Shown here: piece after piece, positions 7,940 to 17,129 of the stretch
Position numbering within the stretch: the stretch's first letter is position 1
Layout of the letters: each line of letters opens with the position of its first letter
Source: Sediminispirochaeta smaragdinae DSM 11293
GTDB taxonomy: Bacteria; Spirochaetota; Spirochaetia; DSM-16054; Sediminispirochaetaceae
NCBI RefSeq assembly: GCF_000143985.1
Contig: NC_014364.1
Coordinates: 2,728,001 to 2,792,000 of the forward strand
Direction of reading: 5' to 3'
Length of the DNA: 64,000 nucleotides
Position numbers and translations under genes: made by a program
The notes under the pieces: model-generated
The model's database searches: none
Told to the model about the DNA's origin: nothing
The model's input: the letters and a program-made list of their open reading frames with translations, nothing else

Positions 7940-9139
7940 TTATGTAATCCAATCCGGCAAAATTTCTTCGATCTCAATCTCAAAGGGCCGCCAGAAGACT
8001 TCCACCTTTGTCCAAATCCCAGCCTCATCGCCTTCTCTATCTCCCCATACTTCATAACGCGAAACAATTTCTCCAGCTGGACGCGAATAGGTTATTTTCC
8101 CATGCGTCGTAATATTTGCAGAGTGGCTTGATTCTACGTTTGGCCGATATGATACTATTCTCCATCCATCGGGTGGCGTATAAGCAGCAGCCCAATCGCT
8201 CCATCCTTCAACTTCTGTCCAGTCACTTCTTTCTTCTCTAGCATGCATATAAACACGAGTTTGAATTGTATTTTCATATAATCGACTTTGAGCCTTGCAG
8301 ACAACACTCATGTGTTTATCACTTTTGGTATTAAAATCCTTATCCCCCCTCCTTACTTTGGGAGGCATATAGCTAGTACGACCTATATCAACCCGCTCAC
8401 TTGTACGATTGGGTTGCCAAGGCAATACAACAGCCTCTGGTAATAGTCCAGGGTAATCCGTCCATGTAGTGCAGAGTTTTACAACACGTTTTTCATAAAG
8501 TGTCTTTGCGATATCTCTAAGATTTATTGTAATTTGATAATGTGTTGTTCTAGCAATATAGTTTTCATCAATTTGAGTTACGGTACCATCTGTTGAAAGC
8601 ATTTCAAATTCCAACAATGAACCAGCAGAATCCTTTTTATCCATGTCATAACCGGACAAAGTAATCGTTCCCCATCCATCCGGATTTGCTTTTAGATCAA
8701 TAGCATCTGGGGTCATTTGACAAAAAGCTGGTGCCAATGGTGGTAGCGTAGTTCCTCTTAGCTGAGCTTTGAGTTGTTGAAGTGATCGAATGGCTCGATC
8801 GCCTAAAAAATCAACATTACATCGAAATTCTATACCTGCTTCAGCTATACTACGAGAAGCAAGCTGCTGAGCATCTTGTCGGATAGTGTTGGATATGTCC
8901 TTGGGAAGGTTCGCTGCAACACGCTGTAAAACAGTTTGCCAAGATGCGGACTCAGATGTTATATCTTCTATCCCGCGATCAATAACACTTATGGCTTCAT
9001 CTATTGAATCACAACTACCACAACTTGTAAGCAAAGCCACTGAAAGACCTATAAGGAAAATGGTTTTAATACCTTTTAGCAAACTTTTGTGCTCAAAGTC
9101 ATTCCTACACTTTCCTATCACGGCTTTTACGTCTTGCAT
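7940..9139 (-). CDS. Hypothetical lipoprotein, 399 aa
   Basis: ATG at 9139 is chosen because GGAGG lies eight bases upstream; a start five codons earlier would overlap that signal. The N-terminus has a charged region of about 25 residues, a hydrophobic stretch and a lipobox (LLTSC, Cys near residue 40), so the protein is probably membrane-anchored outside the cytoplasm. The first half is helical and charged; the second half is beta-rich with many Trp and Tyr residues. I do not recognise a domain. It is flanked by unrelated genes and appears to be transcribed alone. Confidence 0.65.
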   Translation of the reverse strand: MQDVKAVIGKCRNDFEHKSLLKGIKTIFLIGLSVALLTSCGSCDSIDEAISVIDRGIEDITSESASWQTVLQRVAANLPKDISNTIRQDAQQLASRSIAEAGIEFRCNVDFLGDRAIRSLQQLKAQLRGTTLPPLAPAFCQMTPDAIDLKANPDGWGTITLSGYDMDKKDSAGSLLEFEMLSTDGTVTQIDENYIARTTHYQITINLRDIAKTLYEKRVVKLCTTWTDYPGLLPEAVVLPWQPNRTSERVDIGRTSYMPPKVRRGDKDFNTKSDKHMSVVCKAQSRLYENTIQTRVYMHAREERSDWTEVEGWSDWAAAYTPPDGWRIVSYRPNVESSHSANITTHGKITYSRPAGEIVSRYEVWGDREGDEAGIWTKVEVFWRPFEIEIEEILPDWIT

Positions 9140-9442
9140 CTCATGAACCTCCATATTACGTTTCTCTAACCTATCAACCTCCCTGGTAAAAGAATTTAGC
9201 AGTAACTAAATCATTTCTTTTTTGTGTGCAGTTTGCAAATTTTCTTTAAAGATTAATCGTTTAACAGAGGAAATAAAACTCTAACTTTCAGGATTAATAC
9301 TGATAATATCCTTTGCTGCTATAATAGATTGCTGGACAGAGTCTTCTCCTGATCTTATTTCCGCTACCAGTTATTTTTGCTGAAACACCGGGACTCGGGG
9401 CTATGGTTCGTATGGGGGAAACGATCCCCCATACGGCTATGA
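9140..9442. other. Intergenic stretch between lipoprotein gene and the large catabolic operon
   Basis: It should contain the promoter of the lipoprotein gene and the 3' end of the long minus-strand operon. The only clear element is the inverted repeat at 9409-9435. A minus-strand open frame reaching in from the cyclophilin-like gene lacks coding features. Confidence 0.4.
9409..9435 (-). terminator. Perfect hairpin at the 3' end of the catabolic operon
   Basis: CGTATGGGGG (9409-9418) pairs with CCCCCATACG (9426-9435) around a 7-base loop. It begins eight bases beyond the stop codon of the last operon gene. No T run follows on the minus strand, so it may protect the transcript end or be a Rho-associated terminator rather than a classical intrinsic one. 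Confidence 0.55.
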
Positions 9443-9811
9443 TCAGATCTTTTCGACCCGAACCGAAATAGAACCGCCCATTTTTTTCAAGGGGGAAACA
9501 TCTCCCTTTAGCATTCCAAAAGGGTTTCCCTCCGAAGCCATTCTGGGCTCGTTGCCATGGCTCACGGGAGTGGGACCGAAAAAGATGCAAAACGCCGATC
9601 CCGAAGGCCAGTACGCTAATTCTCCAACTTTCATTTCGTCGGTCGCATCATCGGCCAGGGGAAATCTCGCACCAATGGAACCATAGTATTCATCTCCCCA
9701 TCGACTCATACGAATAATCAACGGGAGCATTTCTGCGATTTTCCGGCCAGTCGGATTATCATACAACCGTCCGGAAAATTCTTCATTTTCGATAATAAGT
9801 TTAATTTCCAT
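9443..9811 (-). CDS. Cyclophilin-like fold protein
   Basis: This 122-residue soluble protein matches the small bacterial cyclophilin-like fold family (formerly DUF369-type): MEIKLIIENEEFSGRLYDNPTGRKIAEMLPL at the start, a YYGSIGARFPL segment, GELAYWPSGSAFCIFFGPTP in the middle and a beta-strand ending in SVRVEKI. These proteins share the cyclophilin barrel but usually lack the proline-isomerase active site; a ligand-binding or isomerase-like role is only inferred. GAGAGGTAAAG precedes the ATG. It is the last gene of the long minus-strand run, 15 bases after the glycosidase gene. Confidence 0.78.
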   Translation of the reverse strand: MEIKLIIENEEFSGRLYDNPTGRKIAEMLPLIIRMSRWGDEYYGSIGARFPLADDATDEMKVGELAYWPSGSAFCIFFGPTPVSHGNEPRMASEGNPFGMLKGDVSPLKKMGGSISVRVEKI

Positions 9812-9826
9812 CTTTACCTCTCATAT

Positions 9827-11848
9827 TCACTCGATTTTGATTGCTTCAAATGAAGTTAATGTATCAAGATAAAAGTAAATTTTATTTCCTTTTAATTCAT
9901 AGTTACATTCTTTTCCCGTGAGCATGCTTTTAACCGAACTCGGTTCTTTACTGCAAGGAACGGCTACATATATATCGTGCAAATCGACCGGCTCGAAATA
10001 CGAATTATTGAAGTAGCCGGTTCCATTGATAAGATGTACATAGCTTGCAGAATCATCCTTTTTTTTGTTCCACGTTATCTCTACTGCCGGCGGTGCATTG
10101 CTCTCCACAGGCTCGTATCCCAAGGTATTTTCGAGCAGGTCAGCCATAAAGTTATCCATGCTCGGGAATCCAAAGCGCTGGAATTCATCTCCGGGATACC
10201 AGGGGATATATACAGCCCTACCCTTGCCGTAATTATTGATGGTAAAAGCAGGATAGTCGGTTATGTTTGTATGGTACGCATTCTCGGGAGGAGCAAACCG
10301 ATGAGGAGGGATCAGCCTCATATGTTTTTTAACACTATCATTGTAATCGGCATATATGTAAGTATTATGCAAATACACATAATCGGTCTGACCAAAGCGG
10401 GGAAACCCTTTTTTGGATGAGAACGAAAAATAGGCCGAAAGTATATCATTGGTGATTTTACCGATACGCCTGATTCCCAAAGATGTAAGGGCCGAGCCTG
10501 AACGCCGGTTATTGCTCTTGTCGAAGAAACCGGTAGTACCGACACACACTACAGTTCCTCCGCTCTGGACAAACTGATCCATCTTTTCAGCCGTCTTTTC
10601 GTCAAGCTGATTAACATCAGGAAAGATCAAAAGGCTGTATGTATCGAGAGAACGTTGATCCAGCACCTGGTCTTCGATGCAATCAAAAACGTGGTGATGC
10701 TCACTCAATATATTGAACCATCCGATATATTCGTCCAGTTTTTTCATGGACAGAAAACTATGGAGCCCTCCGATAGGTTTGATAAGCGCTATCCGCGCAT
10801 TTGTTTCAATATCAACATAATCGTCTTCATTATCCTCATGATATTTAAACATGCGCTGAACTTCGGTATACCCCGATTTGTCTCCGTGTGTATCAAGCCG
10901 ACCAACCATATAATAGTCCGATGTACCACCATTGGCCAGCGACTGCGCAATTCTCAATCCTTGTTGATATGGCGACACAGACGAATGACGGTAGATCATA
11001 TCGATAAAATCTACACTGGTTACCGACGCGATCCTTTCGGGATACGACGTCTTCTCCGTTTTTATGATCTCAGAGGCTTTATAATGGTAATTTTGCTTTG
11101 GGTTCTCCAAAAACGTACCAGCTTCTCCGCGGAGCATATCTCGACGGGGAGCAAAACAGAGATCAGGCTTTTCTTCCGCAACCATCTCTTTGATATGTTC
11201 ATAGTACGCTTCGGTAGTCTTCTGCTGAAAAACCATGTATTGCTGAAAAATCGGATCATTTTCATTTTCTTCAACGGGAAGTTTTTTCCCGAACATCTCA
11301 TGGAAACGTCTCTGGCAGTTTTCGCACTGGCAAATGCCCTGCCAGCCATGGGTATAATCATAGGCGACAAAATAACCACCCATATTCATGAAAATGCCAT
11401 CAGGATTAAGCTCACGGATGATTTCACGCATGATGCTGATTGCATGTCTCTGTTGATATTCACTATTAAAGCATACATGGATGTTTCCATAGTAATCGAT
11501 GATTTTTCCTTTTGGACTTACATATGCCCAATCGGGATGATGTTCGTAAATAGGAGTGCGTACTTTTGAGAAATCCACCCGACTAAACACCCGTATTCCT
11601 TCGCTCTGGCATGCCCTGATGATCTCTTTCAGGCTATCTCCGGTCAGGTACTCATTCTTAAAATGAAAAGGGAATTTTGTGTCATAGCTGGCGACAATAC
11701 CACCGGTATTAATGATAGCGGCATTGGCATGAAACGCCTTCATGTCGGCAACATATTGCTTTGCGCTGATGTCACGCATATCAATTTCACGCATATTCGT
11801 CTGCACGATTCGCCACGGACGGTCTTGCCACCAAAATTTTGAATTCAT
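9827..11848 (-). CDS. Cytoplasmic GHL6-type glycoside hydrolase-like protein
   Basis: The 673-residue protein has no signal peptide. Its first about 340 residues look like the hypothetical glycosyl hydrolase 6 (GHL6) TIM barrel: ANAAIINTGGIVASYDT, the DGIFMNMGG strand, and a Cys cluster C-x-C-x2-C (ICQCENCQRRF) of the type seen in this family. A beta-galactosidase-trimerisation-like Rossmann domain follows at about residues 350-590 (LLIFPDVNQLDEKTAEKMDQFVQSGGTVVCVG), then a beta domain. A paralogue with the same layout lies two genes upstream (12933-14981). The substrate is unknown; the neighbouring importer suggests that the glycoside is taken up intact and cut inside. Confidence 0.78.
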   Translation of the reverse strand: MNSKFWWQDRPWRIVQTNMREIDMRDISAKQYVADMKAFHANAAIINTGGIVASYDTKFPFHFKNEYLTGDSLKEIIRACQSEGIRVFSRVDFSKVRTPIYEHHPDWAYVSPKGKIIDYYGNIHVCFNSEYQQRHAISIMREIIRELNPDGIFMNMGGYFVAYDYTHGWQGICQCENCQRRFHEMFGKKLPVEENENDPIFQQYMVFQQKTTEAYYEHIKEMVAEEKPDLCFAPRRDMLRGEAGTFLENPKQNYHYKASEIIKTEKTSYPERIASVTSVDFIDMIYRHSSVSPYQQGLRIAQSLANGGTSDYYMVGRLDTHGDKSGYTEVQRMFKYHEDNEDDYVDIETNARIALIKPIGGLHSFLSMKKLDEYIGWFNILSEHHHVFDCIEDQVLDQRSLDTYSLLIFPDVNQLDEKTAEKMDQFVQSGGTVVCVGTTGFFDKSNNRRSGSALTSLGIRRIGKITNDILSAYFSFSSKKGFPRFGQTDYVYLHNTYIYADYNDSVKKHMRLIPPHRFAPPENAYHTNITDYPAFTINNYGKGRAVYIPWYPGDEFQRFGFPSMDNFMADLLENTLGYEPVESNAPPAVEITWNKKKDDSASYVHLINGTGYFNNSYFEPVDLHDIYVAVPCSKEPSSVKSMLTGKECNYELKGNKIYFYLDTLTSFEAIKIE

Positions 11849-11871
11849 TTTACAACTCCTCTTCTGATTCT

Positions 11872-12924
11872 TTATAAGATTGCCAAGCCTTCGACATTAA
11901 GCGCCTTGGCGCATTGATTCAGCTTATCAAACAACTCACCCGATATATCAATGGAAGCCGATCGCTCAAATTCAACCTTGTTTTTGTAGGAGTGTTGCCC
12001 TGGGATATGAATACTCGGGGCCCGCGCATCAATCCTGTCTATGAGATCGGAACTGCGGCCGATATAGCTGTCCATATCCATAAGTGCATCCGCTTTAATG
12101 GCAACGGCAGTATGGGAGCTAGACTTCCACGCCATATCGGGGCCCTCCTGCTCATCAAGTACAGGCCCCTGTGAAAAAACTCCAGTCAGGAGTTCGCATA
12201 GAATGGCAAGCCCAAACCCTTTATGTCCGCCGATAGGATACTTCGTACCACGTAAAAGTTGTTCGGCGTCAGAGGTAGGCCTTCCGTCGGGGCCCACTCC
12301 CCACCATTCGGGGACAGGTTGCCCCCCTTTCGCCCTGCGAAGAAGCTGTTCCCCCGATGCATACGCAAGACAAATATCCAGAATCACCGGCCATTCACGC
12401 TTCGTTGGAAACGCGAAACCGACCGGCGACTGACCTATCACCTTTCCATCCGTTCCGGGAACTCCCATTGAAGGAGGCCCCTTCGCAATGACTATACCAA
12501 TACATCCACGCTCCGTAGCCTGCGTCGTATAGGGCGAGCTTGCAAGGTAGTGGTTGGAATTGCGGACCGTGGAGAACCCTATACCGTGGTCCTGCGCAAG
12601 AGAGACGGCCCGTTCCATCAGAAATGTATTGATAAGTTCTCCAAGGCCGTTGTCACCGTCCCAGCTTTCCATACATCCATAGGAAGCAAGTAATGAAAAT
12701 TCGGGATTGACGGTGATCTTTCCGCTCATCAGCCGTTCGACACGACTCGGGAAATTATGGATATCGTGGTGTCCGACACCACGTTTTGTGATCTCTATGT
12801 ATATATCCACGACGGTCTCAATGTTTGATTCCGTCATTCCTAATTTTTTTAGGATATTATGCATAAAGACTTTTAACTCATTAAATTTTACCGTATACAT
12901 TGGCATCTCTTTTCCGATTAACAT
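11872..12924 (-). CDS. Ldh/AllD-family NAD(P)-dependent dehydrogenase (malate/L-lactate/ureidoglycolate type)
   Basis: This 350-residue enzyme belongs to the type-2 malate/L-lactate dehydrogenase family, which includes ureidoglycolate dehydrogenase AllD and 2,3-diketogulonate reductase. Recognisable parts are HHDIHNFPSRVERL near residue 54, GFSTVRNSNHY with the catalytic-type His near residue 130, the cofactor segment around ILDICLAYASGEQLLRRA, and GGHKGFGLAIL. It lies between the two GHL6-type genes with gaps of 8 and 23 bases. A start at ATG 12903 (MYTVKF) is also possible. In allantoin degradation AllD makes oxalurate, the substrate of the FdrA-type complex; FdrA and an AllG-like protein are encoded in this same operon, but the true substrate is unknown. 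Confidence 0.85.
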   Translation of the reverse strand: MLIGKEMPMYTVKFNELKVFMHNILKKLGMTESNIETVVDIYIEITKRGVGHHDIHNFPSRVERLMSGKITVNPEFSLLASYGCMESWDGDNGLGELINTFLMERAVSLAQDHGIGFSTVRNSNHYLASSPYTTQATERGCIGIVIAKGPPSMGVPGTDGKVIGQSPVGFAFPTKREWPVILDICLAYASGEQLLRRAKGGQPVPEWWGVGPDGRPTSDAEQLLRGTKYPIGGHKGFGLAILCELLTGVFSQGPVLDEQEGPDMAWKSSSHTAVAIKADALMDMDSYIGRSSDLIDRIDARAPSIHIPGQHSYKNKVEFERSASIDISGELFDKLNQCAKALNVEGLAIL

Positions 12925-12932
12925 GCTTAGAT

Positions 12933-14981
12933 TTAAATCAACTTGACCAAAAGCATGTCCCAGGCATCCAGCCGTTCGAGATTCACTTTCAGCAAATCCC
13001 CGTCAATATTGAAGTCGACTCCACACTGGGCTATCTTTGAGACCACGGCTTTGACCTTTCGACCGCCAAGCTTGATTTCAGCTCTGATATTGTAGCAAGG
13101 GATAGTGTCCTGTAGCGGGCGTTGTCCAATACCGTTCACCAAGTGGAGCATCAGTCTGTCTTCTTTGCCGAAGACCGACATGATGACTCTCTTGGGAGCG
13201 TCAAGTCTGATCATTTTGTCGTCACCGAGCATATATTCCACATAGCCACGAATCATCGTGAACATATCGTCCAGTGCATATTCCCTGATAAGCCTGCTCG
13301 GCTCATAGGAAATAAACATAACCTTCCCCTTTTTGTAGTTGCTTACCATGCACAAGGGTATGTTTGTATGAGAAACAGGCAAAGACGCCCGCTCAGGGGG
13401 CATACCGGCGGTAGCGACACTCGCAAAGGGCGGTACCCACGTCACAAGGATATCTGTTTCCTCACCGGGCTCACAGAAACCGACCTTGCCACGGAGAGGT
13501 ATCAGGCCAGCGTCGCCTAATGTATTCTGAATCTCCTTCCCCGCCGGCTCGATTTGAAGATACGTGGCTTCCAGGTCCTCGCTGGAAACAATCGTGTCTT
13601 TGGTCCCAAGTAGCCCTTTTACTTCGGCCAGTTCCGTGTCAGTCGTACCCTCTATGATCAACCTTCCGCCGTTTGCCACATATCTTTCAAAAATAGATTT
13701 TGAGCCCTCCGGATATTTGAACTGTTTCGGTATAATCACCACGGGATATTCCCTGATGCGGTCGTAGTCGAGTTGGTAGTGCGCAAGCATATCGAAATCG
13801 ATGTGTGCACACATCAAGGCCTCGGCCCAGCCTTGTACGTAGATTCCGCCGTCGCTGAGGAGCATGACGTCGCATACACTTTTTGCGCCATTCATATCGT
13901 CCACGATTTTCTCGGTCATCCGATTGAATGTTTCGATCGTGCGTAACATGCGTTTATCGGAGATCGTATCGGTAAAGCCGGTAAATGTTGTCCAGTACGT
14001 TCCCCCATTCGCAGGGATCTGAGCAGCCCAATACAGAAACTCGGCCTCCGGCATGCATGCGTGCCTCCAGTCCATTCCGGGACAGGTATGAATAATCCCG
14101 ACCGGCGGCGGAAAGTCCTCGACCGTGCGGCCCATTTTCATGCGCAATGAAGGCGTATTCCATTCCGGAAGCTTATGAACCCCCAATGAGAGCACATCCT
14201 GCGCCTCGGTACATAGGGTGTTCCCTTCTTCGCCCATGTTTTCAAGATTATCCGCAGGGAGTGTGAAACCAATGCCAATATCCAGATCAAAAGGCCAGTA
14301 ATAACGGAGGTAGGGCATATCGGGTTTCATTTTCAAAAGGGTATCTTTTAATGCATGGTGGGTGATTTTCGCCTGAGATGTAAGCCAGTCCGGCTCCAGT
14401 AAGGACTTATCATCCGGCATCGGCTTACCGTATTTCTCCATGTAATTCTTTTTGCATACATCGCACCAACACCCGGGGCCAGAGGCCCCCATCATGATAA
14501 ATGCACCGTCCAAATCGTATGTTTTGAAGGCCTCCGTGATAACACGCAGACCATTCTCATTACTGAACCCGCTGTTGGGACAAGATCGATACAATGTATG
14601 CCACAGTCCCGGGCGGTCGTCACCCAAAGTAACGGGAGACCCGTCAGGACGCCTTGCCGCCCATTGCGGCTTTTGATAATACACATCCTCCTCCATGCAG
14701 GAAAATGTGGCACGTGCAAGCACCTTTATATCGCGTGCATGGCATTCATCGACGATTTCTTTCAGTATATCCCTATCCTCAGGCAAGAATTGATTGACCG
14801 TACAATGCTGAATTGATGTGCGATACCACACAACACTGTCCGCAACATTGATGACAACAGTATCGCCTCCCATTTCCACAGTCTCCCGGGCAATCCGTGC
14901 CGCATCCATGAGTGGTGTATCTTTTATCTGAAGATTGTACTGGACAATTCTTAATTGCTTATGCCACCATTTCTTTGTCAT
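12933..14981 (-). CDS. Second cytoplasmic GHL6-type glycoside hydrolase-like protein
   Basis: The 682-residue protein is a diverged paralogue of the one at 9827-11848. It starts similarly (WWHKQLRIVQYN against WWQDRPWRIVQTN), has a barrel strand DGAFIMMGASG and the Cys cluster GCWCDVCKKNY. The middle holds a trimerisation-like domain (VIIPKQFKYPEGSKSIFERYVANGG, GRLIIEGTTD). There is no signal peptide. Divergence across most of the length suggests two linked glycosidic substrates, or two subunits, rather than a recent duplicate. The gene starts 35 bases after the acetate-kinase-like gene. Catalytic acids cannot be assigned by eye. Confidence 0.77.
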   Translation of the reverse strand: MTKKWWHKQLRIVQYNLQIKDTPLMDAARIARETVEMGGDTVVINVADSVVWYRTSIQHCTVNQFLPEDRDILKEIVDECHARDIKVLARATFSCMEEDVYYQKPQWAARRPDGSPVTLGDDRPGLWHTLYRSCPNSGFSNENGLRVITEAFKTYDLDGAFIMMGASGPGCWCDVCKKNYMEKYGKPMPDDKSLLEPDWLTSQAKITHHALKDTLLKMKPDMPYLRYYWPFDLDIGIGFTLPADNLENMGEEGNTLCTEAQDVLSLGVHKLPEWNTPSLRMKMGRTVEDFPPPVGIIHTCPGMDWRHACMPEAEFLYWAAQIPANGGTYWTTFTGFTDTISDKRMLRTIETFNRMTEKIVDDMNGAKSVCDVMLLSDGGIYVQGWAEALMCAHIDFDMLAHYQLDYDRIREYPVVIIPKQFKYPEGSKSIFERYVANGGRLIIEGTTDTELAEVKGLLGTKDTIVSSEDLEATYLQIEPAGKEIQNTLGDAGLIPLRGKVGFCEPGEETDILVTWVPPFASVATAGMPPERASLPVSHTNIPLCMVSNYKKGKVMFISYEPSRLIREYALDDMFTMIRGYVEYMLGDDKMIRLDAPKRVIMSVFGKEDRLMLHLVNGIGQRPLQDTIPCYNIRAEIKLGGRKVKAVVSKIAQCGVDFNIDGDLLKVNLERLDAWDMLLVKLI

Positions 14982-15016
14982 ACATCGCTACCTCCATGTC
15001 AGATTTCAGGCTTTTA

Positions 15017-16204
15017 TCAAGTTGTATATTCGTAGGTTCGTTTGGCGATTCCCAATTCTTCGTCGGTAGGAATTACACAGATCTTTACCGACGAGGTGCT
15101 TCCTGATAGGTCCATGGATCCACGGCACATCCTGTTTTTCTGTTCGTCAAGGGCCACACCCAGCACAGATAGTTTCCTGCAGACTTCTCTTCGGACCATA
15201 TCGGATTTTTCACCGATTCCACCGGTGAACACGAGGTAGTCAAGACCACCCAAATCAACATAAAACGCACCTATGTAATGCACTATCCCGCTGATGAAGA
15301 CATCGATCGCAAGCCGCGCCCGGGAGTTGCCCTTTTCAGCCGCTTTTTCTATGTATCGTAGGTCGTTGCTGATACCCGAAATACCAAGGAGCCCCCCCCG
15401 TTTCTGAAATCCATCTCTGATTTCATCATCGGAAAGCCCTTCATGGGCCAGGAACTCATACAGGTCGCAATCCATATCCCCCACTCGGTTCGCATGAATC
15501 AAACCTGATTGCAGCGACATGCCAAAACTCGTATCCACGCTTTTCCCATCTTGTATGGCGCAAACGGATGAACTCCCACCCAAATGACACGATATGGCGC
15601 GATAACCAGTCGAGCAGTCCTCATTCAACTTGTCCGCTATATATGCGTGGGACGCACCGTGATATCCAAGCCGCTGTACACCATATTTTTCATACCACTC
15701 GTACGGAACCCCATAGAGGCGCCGTTCAAGGGGTATATTCTGATGGAATCCGGACTCAAACGTCCCTACAAACAACACGCGAGGCAAGACTTCCCGCATT
15801 GCGCTGATGGTCTCCAGATAAGCGGTATTATGGAGCTTTGCCAGTACCAGCCATTCCCTCATACCGTCCATTACCTCATCGGTAAGCTCATGGACCCCAA
15901 AATGATTTTTGGACAATGTCGCCTTGTAGCCGACCCGATCAATTTCTCCTATTGAGGAAATCACACCGTTTTCCGTATCGGTCAAGTATTCGAGGAAGGT
16001 ATTGATCCCCGTTCTGTAATCGGGTATATTCACCTTTTCCCGGTTGATCTCGTGACTATTTCGGAAGTTCTTAAACTGAAATACTGCATCGTCGACACTA
16101 CCAACGCGCTCAACTTTACTCTGTGCCAAAAGACGACATTCAGGCATCGCATACAACTTAAATTTCAGCGAAGTACTGCCGACATTACAGACCAGGATCT
16201 TCAT
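15017..16204 (-). CDS. Acetate/butyrate kinase-family (ASKHA) acyl-phosphate kinase-like protein
   Basis: The 395-residue length and the motifs MKILVCNVGSTSLKFKLY, GYHGASHAYIA, DTSFGMSLQSGL, FTGGIGEKSD and IPTDEEL place it in the acetate kinase family. Compared with Methanosarcina acetate kinase, R90, H182, R240 and E382/E383 align with catalytic R91, H180, R241 and E384. The residue aligned with D148 is E150 (FESGFHQ instead of FDTAFHQ), and the HRVVHGG substrate loop is replaced by DRVGYKATL. It may therefore use another acyl or carbamoyl phosphate. In allantoin-type clusters a carbamate kinase occupies this position, so ATP formation from the product of the FdrA/AllG-like proteins is a reasonable inference. 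Confidence 0.85.
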   Translation of the reverse strand: MKILVCNVGSTSLKFKLYAMPECRLLAQSKVERVGSVDDAVFQFKNFRNSHEINREKVNIPDYRTGINTFLEYLTDTENGVISSIGEIDRVGYKATLSKNHFGVHELTDEVMDGMREWLVLAKLHNTAYLETISAMREVLPRVLFVGTFESGFHQNIPLERRLYGVPYEWYEKYGVQRLGYHGASHAYIADKLNEDCSTGYRAISCHLGGSSSVCAIQDGKSVDTSFGMSLQSGLIHANRVGDMDCDLYEFLAHEGLSDDEIRDGFQKRGGLLGISGISNDLRYIEKAAEKGNSRARLAIDVFISGIVHYIGAFYVDLGGLDYLVFTGGIGEKSDMVRREVCRKLSVLGVALDEQKNRMCRGSMDLSGSTSSVKICVIPTDEELGIAKRTYEYTT

Positions 16205-16247
16205 TTTTCCTCCTTGTACGAAATGAGCAATCAGATTGATTATTTGC

Positions 16248-17129
16248 TCAATATATTGTATCCCCGGCGACCTTCTCGTAATACTTTGCTATCGCACTAT
16301 GATCGCACTGTCCAAGCCCATCGGCACGTAACGTCTGCATCATTTCCATAACCTGCACGGTCAGCGGTAAGGGGGCTCCCTTTGCATGAGCCGTTTCAAT
16401 CGCGTTGTTCAGATCCTTTATGTGCAGGTCTATTTTGAAACCCGGATTTGTGTTATTTTCCAGCATCATCGGGCCTTTTGCATTCATAACGGTACTACCG
16501 GCGAGTCCCCCCTTGATCGCCTGGAACACGGTATTCGGATCTACTCCGGCGCGCTTTGCCAGCATAAAAGCCTCCGATACGGCGGCAATATTAACGGCAA
16601 CAATAACCTGGTTGGCGAGTTTTGTCGTATTACCGGCTCCTGCCCCACCACAATACACGACATCGGATCCCATAAGGGTAAGGATACCCTTGCATTCATC
16701 AAATAAATCTTTATCCCCCCCGCACATAATCGATAGAGTACCGTCGACGGCCTTTGGTTCCCCACCGCTAACCGGTGCTTCCAACATTCGCACACCTTTT
16801 TCCGCGCAGGATGCCGCAATCTCCTGTGACGCCAACGGATCGATCGAGCTCATGTCGATAACGATCAATCCCTGTTTTGAACCACTCAGTACTCCATCTT
16901 CACCGCATACGACGGTTTTTACATGTGGAGAATTCGGAAGCATCGTGATCACGAGGGGGCATTTCCCAGCCACGTCCGCCGGAGACTTTCCAGCACTCGC
17001 ACCCAATTCTTTGAGAGAATCGATACTCTCTTTATTAATGTCGTGCACAACCAGATCGTGCCCGGCCTTGATCAAGTTGCGCGCCATCGGTTTTCCCATA
17101 ATGCCAAGTCCGATAAATCCAATCTTCAT
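16248..17129 (-). CDS. GarR/GlxR-like beta-hydroxyacid dehydrogenase (tartronate-semialdehyde reductase type)
   Basis: This 293-residue member of the 3-hydroxyisobutyrate dehydrogenase family has an N-terminal Rossmann motif (GFIGLGIMGKPMARNLIKAGH), the substrate segment APVSGGEPKAVDGTLSIMCGG and the catalytic lysine in NTTKLANQ near residue 170. GlxR of allantoin/glyoxylate pathways reduces tartronate semialdehyde to D-glycerate, and this protein resembles that branch. Its ATG overlaps the TGA of the phosphopantetheinyl transferase gene (ATGA), implying translational coupling. With the hydroxyacid dehydrogenase at 26304-27272 it suggests that the imported substrate yields C2/C3 oxoacids. Confidence 0.88.
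   Translation of the reverse strand: MKIGFIGLGIMGKPMARNLIKAGHDLVVHDINKESIDSLKELGASAGKSPADVAGKCPLVITMLPNSPHVKTVVCGEDGVLSGSKQGLIVIDMSSIDPLASQEIAASCAEKGVRMLEAPVSGGEPKAVDGTLSIMCGGDKDLFDECKGILTLMGSDVVYCGGAGAGNTTKLANQVIVAVNIAAVSEAFMLAKRAGVDPNTVFQAIKGGLAGSTVMNAKGPMMLENNTNPGFKIDLHIKDLNNAIETAHAKGAPLPLTVQVMEMMQTLRADGLGQCDHSAIAKYYEKVAGDTIY

Noticed and set aside
9294-9590. Minus-strand open frame overlapping the cyclophilin-like gene
   Set aside because: It is out of frame with a recognisable protein and covers the operon-end hairpin; no coding evidence.
10655-11569. Long open frame on the plus strand inside the GHL6-type gene
   Set aside because: It is antisense to a strongly supported gene, has no ribosome binding site and its product has no family features; similar shadows lie at 16405-17172 and 20959-21591.
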